The notes under the pieces were generated by a model. That model was not told where the DNA came from. It did not search any database and worked only from the letters and a program-made list of their open reading frames with translations. The position numbers and the translations under genes were made by a program. 64,000 nucleotides of DNA from Pararge aegeria. Lineage: Eukaryota > Arthropoda > Insecta > Lepidoptera > Nymphalidae. The stretch is from NCBI RefSeq assembly GCF_905163445.1, contig NC_053194.1:17774921-17838920 (forward strand). Reading direction: 5' to 3'. Position 1 is the first letter of the stretch, and the number at the start of each line of letters is the position of its first letter. This document shows positions 27,601-36,600 of the stretch, one piece after another.

Positions 27601-30600
27601 TATCTGATACAGAGGGTGGATAATGCAGGAGTCATTGCGAAAATAGCCACCAGCTCTCCGGCTAGTTCGGGTAGTAGTATGAAAAATATTTACAGTGGAG
27701 ATAAAATACGATGTAAACTGCAGCCTACGATATTGTACCGAATCCATCAGCACGCCCACGTAGTCACGTCACCTGTGCTCGCTTTTCAATTTCTTGTATG
27801 GGATAGTATAGTAGGGATGCAGGAAATTAGAGATATTTTTAGTTGTTTTATCAACAGATTAGATTCCGACAAGTCGAAGAGAACTTCTTTAAAAGAATCC
27901 GGAACGATATCATCATCCGATTACTTCCAACTCTTCCAAGAATATGTGTACAAAGTTTCATGAGGATCGGTTAACTAGTTATTTCAAAAAAAAATCAAAA
28001 TTCATTTATTTCAAGTAGGCCTAATATAAGCACTTTTGAAACGTCAAGGCTGTCTGTTTGTAGTGATTCTACCACCGGTTCGGTATTTATAATATTAGTA
28101 GGGATATTACAGCACATTGATCGGTTATCGTGTAGCCCGTAGGTACAATAAATATTCTGTGCGATAACAGCTCGATTACCGATAATACTTTACCTACACG
28201 CTACATTAATTTTCTCAATTGTGTGAACGTGGATTGTGTGGCTACCAATAGAAACACGTGTAATCGGTATCAGTGGGCTTTTCCAGAGATGGCAGCACCG
28301 GCACTTTGAACACGCTACCGCCATTATAGTTTCAATCAAATGTGTAGCACAATACTAAGCTGGAACGTTTTACAAGTTCGCGCACAGCTCAAATTTAAAA
28401 TTGAACGTCAGGCCTCATCGTCAATGATAATCACTATTCGAGATTCAACTGCACGTGAGAATCTTCATAGTGAAGTTTAGAAACTTGAGATATAAGTATA
28501 CCTTGTATTAAAGCTAGCAGCTCGGATTAAAAATGGTGGCTACGTCTTCAATGATAAAGCTATTCGAGATTGAACTTAGCGCAAGAATCTACATGAGTTT
28601 AGAGAGTTAGATGTCTATACCTGGAATTAGAGTGGATAAAGTAAATATCCTATTTCTATTCACTTATTATAATTTATGTTCGTTTACTTTTAATCAAATT
28701 TAATTCGAATGGGCCACATATTATTAATTTCCGAAGATCTGGTCCACGTGGGACAGTTAAGTCGATAAGGAAAATGTAAGGTGTGCACTCACCGTCCGCG
28801 TCCACTTCGTTGATCATGTCTTGAAGTTCGGCTTCTGTGGGGTTCTGTCCTAGCGAGCGCATGACGGTGCCCAGCTCTTTGGTGGTGATGGTGCCATCGC
28901 CGTCTTTGTCGAACAGTGAGAATGCCTCTTTGAACTCCGCGATCTGTTCCTCTGTTAGTTGATCCGCCTGGAACGCAACGATATTTTGTTAACGCTATCT
29001 TTTTATACTGATTTCTCCCAAGTTACTAGTTTAATTTACAGCACGATAACTCCTTTGACATACAGGAGCGGGGGCAAGGTTCTTCTTATACTTTGAATAT
29101 GCAGTTGTATAATAACTACCTTCAATAATAGGGACTCGTTTTTTGGAAATGTATTTTATGCACCTACCTACAGATCGTGCGCATTGTAATCGCTTCATAT
29201 CAATAATCTTCATATTTTCGAGTGATAAGGAGTTTCGCTGTCGCATCGCCGCTATATTAAGATCTAAGGGTGACTCATTTGATTATAATGGCATCTGAAG
29301 TACATATTATTACACGTTTCCCATTCCCCAAGGGCAAAACAATATTCTCTGTGAGAAATATGTCCCGAAAAATATTAAAAAATCATGGGATGTATAGCGG
29401 CTTACACCTACATTGTGCAAACTAATCTTAAGGTATCTGCGAAAGGGACATCAGCATGTTTGAATTTCGGAGTTGTAAAAATAAGAATAGTCAAAGCAAG
29501 CAAACCACTGAAGAACCCATGACAAAGGCAGTTTTTAACGATTCCATATTAATTGTACAAATTTTTCGTCCGCCAAAAACTTAACGACAATGATAAACTA
29601 AAACGAATATGTACGATCGAAATTGGTGTAGCACTTATAATCCTAACCGAATGGCAACGCGCCTTATATCTCTTCAAGGCATCATAATAAAGACTTTACG
29701 ATCAGACAACAAAACAAGTCATGTAGAAACTGCCTTTGCCGGCGAAGGAGACATCTTAGATCTCAGAGGGTTCTCATCACACGTGTATTACTTAAATATT
29801 TATTTCCACAGGTGCGGCAATCCTCTGAGAGTTTATAAAACTGTGAGCGAGAATAAAATTCCGCGGGGAAAAATATGCCTTCGGCCCATGCTAGTAGAGC
29901 TTACATGCGAGATATTTGTCCACCATTTTCTCGTCTTGTTCCTATATATGAGTCAAGAAAATTGGCAGACATATCACTACAAGTGTACCCTTTCACATTG
30001 GCCACCTTGGCGGTAGAAAAACTGTTTTTGTTTAGCTAATCATTAGCCTAGCTTAGTTTTCACTTTTGTCATTAATAAAACAATGATTAACATACCGTTG
30101 TGACAACCATTTTCTTGATACCTAACTAAAGAACTAACTTACTAACTATCAAATAGAACAGTTAAAGACTGCGCCGTGGCAATTAATGAAAGAGATTCAC
30201 ACATGTGGCTGATAACTGATAAGTGATAAGATAGGCGGAGATTATAATGTAATTACGGCTAGGCCGCGCCACGTCACACTGCGGACCACTCTAGATAGCA
30301 AATACTGCAGCGCTCGCAGTAAATATTATCAATACTTAGATACGTACACCATATCTTTTATTATGCGACACGCGTAATCAATACAAATATCTCACTGGTA
30401 AGCTAGTCCTTACTAATATTATAAATGCGAAAGTGTGTTTGTTTGCTTGTCCATCCTTCACGCCTAAACTTAGCAACCGATCAACTTAATTTCTAGCATA
30501 GAATTAGTTGAAAGGACGTAGTGTAATGTAGGCTACTTTTTATTTAAGGGACACCAACGCTTCTTACGGTATAAGTGAAAAAACGCTGTAAATGCGGACG

Positions 30601-33600
30601 TTGTAAAACTTAGCTGAATTCGCAAGGTGACCAGTTTCAGTAACCCATGATATGACGAACTCGATATCACCTACTAGTGGAATATATTTAGCAAATATAT
30701 TTAGCAAGAATAAGTTTAAAGGTAACAGTAATGGAGGAATATCTCGATACCTACTCGTACAAACAAAACCGGGAAGACATTTAGAAATGTGCAACCGGGA
30801 GAATCGAAACGATTTGAACAGTCGTCCCCTGAGGATGCTTGTAAGACGTATGACTCTTTACGGTTCTCACGAATTATAGTAATATAAGGCGGAATATTTA
30901 AAATTTAGGAGTTTAATCAGCTTATCAATTATTGATGCTTTAATAATTTAAAATATATTTGTAAGTCTGTCGATTGGTATCAAACCATCCACTAGTGAGA
31001 GTTAATTTTGCTCATAAAGTGTGATAATTAATTGCCAGCAAATATTTAGTCTGTAGCATCCTCCCTATAGACAAAAAGAGGACGAAATTCACGCCGTGAC
31101 GTCACTACTAGGTTGTCATGAAATCATGTCAACAACGAATCGTAAACAAGAATCTAAATTGGAACGGCTTTCAAGATTTCGAGTCAGCTAGGCTTATTCG
31201 GTTCATTCATTTTAACTAACAGATATAGGCGGCTTCATCTGCTTTGCGTTCTATTATACGGTTTACAGTACCCCCCAGTAATTAGAAATTAGAATATTTG
31301 ATGCGGAACACCAAAATGTATGAACTTCTTCAGCTTATCATACAAGTCAGTGGCAGGCTGAAGAAGGCCTGGCCGGAGAATACTATCACGGCTGAAAAAC
31401 CTAAGAAAATGATTTGGAAAGAGCACCAAATCATTAAGCAGCGGTGTCCAAAGTAGAGATAGCCCTAGTGATTGCCTTCGGAAGGAGACGGCACCCAAAT
31501 AAATACCCCGTGTAATGTTTTAACGTATTCTTTAAACTTATGCATTGGTAGGTCCAAAATCATATTATAAAAACGTATACTCAATCCCACAAATGATTTC
31601 GGTACCTTTCGTAGACGATAGATAGGTATAAGACATCCGTTAGCTATGGGTAAGTAGATATCATGTGCATTACAATGCCTTCAGTCATTACTGCTAAGCA
31701 CAGCGCGATAATGTTAACGCTTATCACGCAATTGAAAAATAACTGTAAAGCGAAACCATAAATAGTATATTAAACCCATTACGAAAGGTGTAATCTAATC
31801 ACACGTAGGTATGCCTGGTAACCTTATTCACCAAACACAATAATATTGTATGTTGACATTAGATGTTTTTTTCATTATTCAAAGTCATTAATTGACGAGC
31901 AGCGAGGCAGTTACATGGTTTGGTTATATCATATCCTGCTATCAATCCGACATCACTTGGTTTGATAGATTGCCTGATGGTGTGACCAGCTGTCTTTTCA
32001 ATTTCATAGTACACCGGCAGGAGAATTTGGCATTTTACATTTATAACATTTTTTTTGTTAATTATGCTTTTTATCCGATTACTCGTTTGTTTAATAAAAT
32101 GTTTTCTATTTTATTCTTATGGTATGATGGGTTTCGTGTGTCCTGTACCTATTAATAATAAAGGATCAAACGTCATTCCGTTATGAATTAACCAAACAAA
32201 TACGTAAAATAATTTTCAGACAAAGTAAAAAAAAGAACCTTTCACTACGGCACTTCGTTATAAAATTCCAAATTCTCCTGCAGACGTACGGCGTCCTTTG
32301 ATAGCGCCACGGCGCGTTTGACAAACTGCAGCACGGGCCAAGACGGCACGGCACAAAAGCGACCGTATCTAAGCGAATGGACACTATCAATTTCGCTTTT
32401 GTAATTAGTTTTCTGGTCGGTTTTTGACCTCTGTTGATATTTTTTTTATTTTACATCAAGTTTTTCATTAACTGCAATCTCACCTGGATTAAAACTTGTT
32501 ACGCAAACCTCCCACAATCGGTTTCAACAGTATCGGTCACTACATCGCTTGGCGGCATGTCTGCCGGTACCTAACTAGGAACGGCCGTAAGTAAATGCAA
32601 GCGAAGCCGCAGGCACCGCTAATTGTTATAGGTATATCGTGTGACCCAAATTCTATTTCACATTGTAATAAATCTGTTTACAAATAAACTTCTTTCCAGT
32701 TTGTAAACATTTCAATGAATTGAATTGTACAAATGGCAAAACAACCATTCCTGGTTTAAAAGTTTTTCTACTTTTGACGACGACGATGACGCAGTGGTGA
32801 GCGCATTGTGGTCTTCTATACGGCAGATCGCGGGTTCGATTCTTAGTGGTGGGAGGCTTTGGCCGTGCCTAGTTACCCTGCCAACTAAATCGTGCCGCCT
32901 AAAGATTTAGCGTTTCGGTACAATGTCGCGCTGATACCGATTAGTGGTATGGGTTTAATATTAGCCCGCTACCATCTCAGACTGCATCATCACCTGGTGG
33001 AAATGCAGTCAAGGACTCATTTGATTTGGAATAAAAACCAACCAGAAGAAAAATGACAAAAAGAAAGAAAGAAGTTGTTGGCTGGTTGTAGCACCATCCA
33101 ATCCATAGAAATTGTTTTGATGGATTGATACAGGGAAGGAGGCCCTAAAGTCATTCTATAATTCCTATGATATAATTAAACCATTGACTGAACCATGTAA
33201 CTGTCGCTTTGGTAAATTGGTTGAAATTGGTTCGATTCCCATTTGTCGAGCTATGTGCCTCAAATATGTGATAATATTTTAAACTCGTCAATTCTTATAT
33301 ACAATCAGCTAAGTAGGTTTATGCTCTAAGAAACTATATCCTATGAGAGAGGAGGCCTGTGCTGCTGTAGGCCATCAATAGGCTAATAATTATGATGATG
33401 TAACTGGTTGCAACAAGAAAGGTATTGAAGTTGCGACTTCGAGCACTTATCTATAGAATGCGAGGTTATTCCTTAACAGGCTGTTCAACAACTGCTGATA
33501 GGCACAAGTGGTTGCAGCAATCTGTGCATGTAGGCCTGAACAAGCACTTTACAAGTATCAAATCCTTTGATTGACTCATTATCAAGTGTTTGTTGTTGAG

Positions 33601-36600
33601 CTGTTCCAATGGGTTTATGATGTGGGGAAATTTCAGAAATGTACCTAACTAGCATATTACAATCACACTTAGCAAAACCTCTGTATTTGACATTCCAACT
33701 TCATTTTGACAGACCCATTCCATGTGTCTGACTATAAATATCCCTGTTGAAAATATATAATATATTTCATTCATATAATATATAATCATGTTTTAATAAA
33801 GCTGAAGCTTTTATAAATAACAATTCTCTGGTACTACTGGGCAGATTTTAAAATCTTTTATGCATTTTGATAGCCCTATGATAAGCCTACTTAACATCAG
33901 CTACAACCTTTAAAATCAAAAACGATAATGGATGGAAATTTGTATAGGAAAATACAACCCTGACAATATAACTGTTTTTATATAACTATAAAAGTTTCTT
34001 TGCAGCATTCAAAAAGATTTTCAATCACTCGGCTGTACATCGGACTGGAAAAGAAATAGCTGCAGCCAGCCCCTCCCATAAGATTATAACTAGTTATATT
34101 ACATAACTAGCTGTTGCCAGTGTTCTTCTTCGGCATTCATTATGGGTTTTTTTTGAAATCCTGTGAGGACAGTTTGTTTTTCTGGGTTACAAAGTAGCCT
34201 ATGTTACTCTTCATCTCCTTTCAACTAACTCTAAATCCAATCCAAATGTCAAATCTGTTTGCTTAGTTAGGGTGTGAAGGAATCGTGAATAAACCCTGGT
34301 AAATTTTTGGCCAACATGGTCAGGCATAATATAAGTTAAGCTACTATACTGGTAAATAAAACATGTTAGTAGACAGGCAAAGGTTTCTCTTAGAATTTTA
34401 TTAAGCAGTAACTGAAATTATGATTACACTCTAAAACTGTGCCAGCAGCAAGGCTAGCGAACATGACTTCATGTAACAAACATGTATGATCTCCTTGTTT
34501 TATTAATCAGCGCATATTCAGTAAGCCAGCCTGTCAATCCTTAACCATTCTCACCCATAGTGTTTGTGATGTGCGTAACTGGCACAGTAAATGTGTTTAA
34601 ATTATGAATTTGAATGTACCTACCTACAAAAATATTAAGATAGAATCTAAATGAAGTTGATAAGACAAAGTAATAATATGAATTGACAAAGGCTGTAAAA
34701 TAATAATTTTGTTTTAAGGATAAATTAAACTCTATAAATAGGAAATTACATAATGACCTTATTTTGTTATTTTCCTTATACTTTTGTATCAAATATAAAA
34801 AATATTGTATTATTCTATATTAGTATTAATGATAAATATTGTTACAAAAATAGTCTAATATAATTAAAAACTTTTTACAAATATAGCTACAATTTGCAGC
34901 AGGTCTATATTGTAATCAAAGGTCTATTTAGGCCTGAAAATCTCATACCGTCTGCAATGATCTTAAAACCATTCAAAAAGCAGATTCAACTGAGAAGCAA
35001 GGAGATTATCAAATCATATAATATTATTCTTCAAATACTAATTCATATTACAGTGATGTGATACAGTAAATGGAGCAGTGCATTGGGTGGTGGGTTCAAG
35101 CCCAAAGTGCCACCTATGGGCCTACTTGAATAAAGATATTTTTGACTTTGCTCTACAATATCATCTTAGACTGCATCACAAGCTAGTCCTTGATTATTCA
35201 GTTTAAGATGGTAGCCAACTGAACTGTTAGAGGTAGTTATATTAAACTCAATATAAAAAATACTAAATCAATTGGTGGCACAACTTTGCTGGTACGTTGG
35301 TAAGTAGCCTAGGCTACCAAACAAAAGACAGCAAACAGTATATCATTAAGATGAATATAATAATTCAAAAATTGAAATATGTAAACTGGATAAACATGTA
35401 AATAAATAATTATATTTTAAGCAGTACTCAAGATTTGTTTAGTGCCTTTTTCACAACTATGTATTGGTTTACAATCTAAAAATTTCATAGTAACACCTAA
35501 TGACCCTGCAAATCAGCAAGGACAGACTGTCTTATCAACACTAGCACCATTTTGTAACATAATAATGGTATTCCAATAAAAAACTTATATAGTAATCAAG
35601 GAAAAAGTAGTATATTTAAAATGGAAAAGTTTTTGACCTTTAACATACTAACTTTGCTATGATGTAGCATTATTATTCTTCTAAAATCTAATAAAAACTC
35701 AATGCAGGTGAAATAGAAAAAAAAAACATGATTAAGTTAATTAAATAAAAGTTTCATTTCATGCTAGATTTTTGACATTAGAAGCTTCTTTCTGAAACAT
35801 TTGTAGTTCCATTGTCTAGAACACATTTAAATTAAGTTTTATGTAATGCAACATATCAAGATTTAGTGAGAAGAAATTTTATCAAGGCACATATAATCTA
35901 TTTCTATAGATTTTGTCTACAGCAAGCCAATAAAAATTGTTACATCTGACACATAAGCAGAAAATGTTGGCTCAATAACAAGTAAATGTTTACTATTGTA
36001 AAATCTGAGATAAGACAATACAATTTAAACCATTTATTACTGGTTACATGCAGTGCTTTTTCCACCCACAGTGATAAATTTTCGTTATCCAATTAGAATT
36101 ATTATAAGTTAAATCAGATGATTGGACATCTGATTCAACTTATAATAATTCTAGGAATAGAAAGATGAACTCATGTAAGCACTTACCATTGTTTATGTAT
36201 GTAAACTATTTTTTGGATATATTTTGTGTTTCTCTATTGGAAAGCTCATAGAAGATGATAGGTATATAAATACTACAAGTACCGGCTCGGAATGCCGGAA
36301 CGATGCCGGCTTTTCACGACAGACATTCTAAACGACCTAGCACCCGACATGAATTTTCCTTTTCGTATCTAGGCGAAGAAAGCTAACAAAACCCGTTAGG
36401 TGAATTGCGTATAAAAGAATACAAGTTCGCTATGCGATGAGTCAACGGGCGTTTGACAGGTGCGGCCGGCCGATCGATCAGCAGAGCTCGGCCAGCCTGC
36501 CTGGCCCAGCGGAGCCCCAAACACGACCCCTAGCCCGCAGAACAAGGCCGGTGCACCGCTGGCGGCTGCGTCACAGCAACGGGTACACCTAGGAAGCTAT

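Larger units (their letters stand above)
6462..28792 (-). other. Cam: Cam intron 2 (22.3 kb)
   Basis: The donor is gtgagtgc (plus actcac ending at 28792) and the acceptor is gattccag (AG at 6462-6463). Between 6.5 and 13.1 kb I see only AT-rich sequence with short repeats. From 13 to 25 kb there are several GC-rich unique islands (13140-13290, 18290-18440, 19480-19640, 20315-20400, 21290-21480, 22620-22760, 25080-25260), LINE and Helitron-like fragments, and SINE copies. From 25.5 to 28.1 kb repeats dominate. No convincing exon of another gene was found on either strand; frames up to 143 codons (25346-25777) overlap repeat sequence. Confidence 0.9.

Noticed and set aside
28674..28862. Short calmodulin-like frame ending after VDADGECTPYIF
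   Set aside because: Read-through of the exon-2 donor into intron 2; the normal junction to 6461 restores the full protein.
29609..30016. 135-codon plus-strand open frame in Cam intron 1
   Set aside because: No recognisable domain, AT-rich codons like the surrounding intron, and no start context or splice logic.
32775..32840. tRNA gene at the head of SINE-B copy 3
   Set aside because: Boxes A and B are present, but acceptor and anticodon stems do not fold and the SINE body follows at once.
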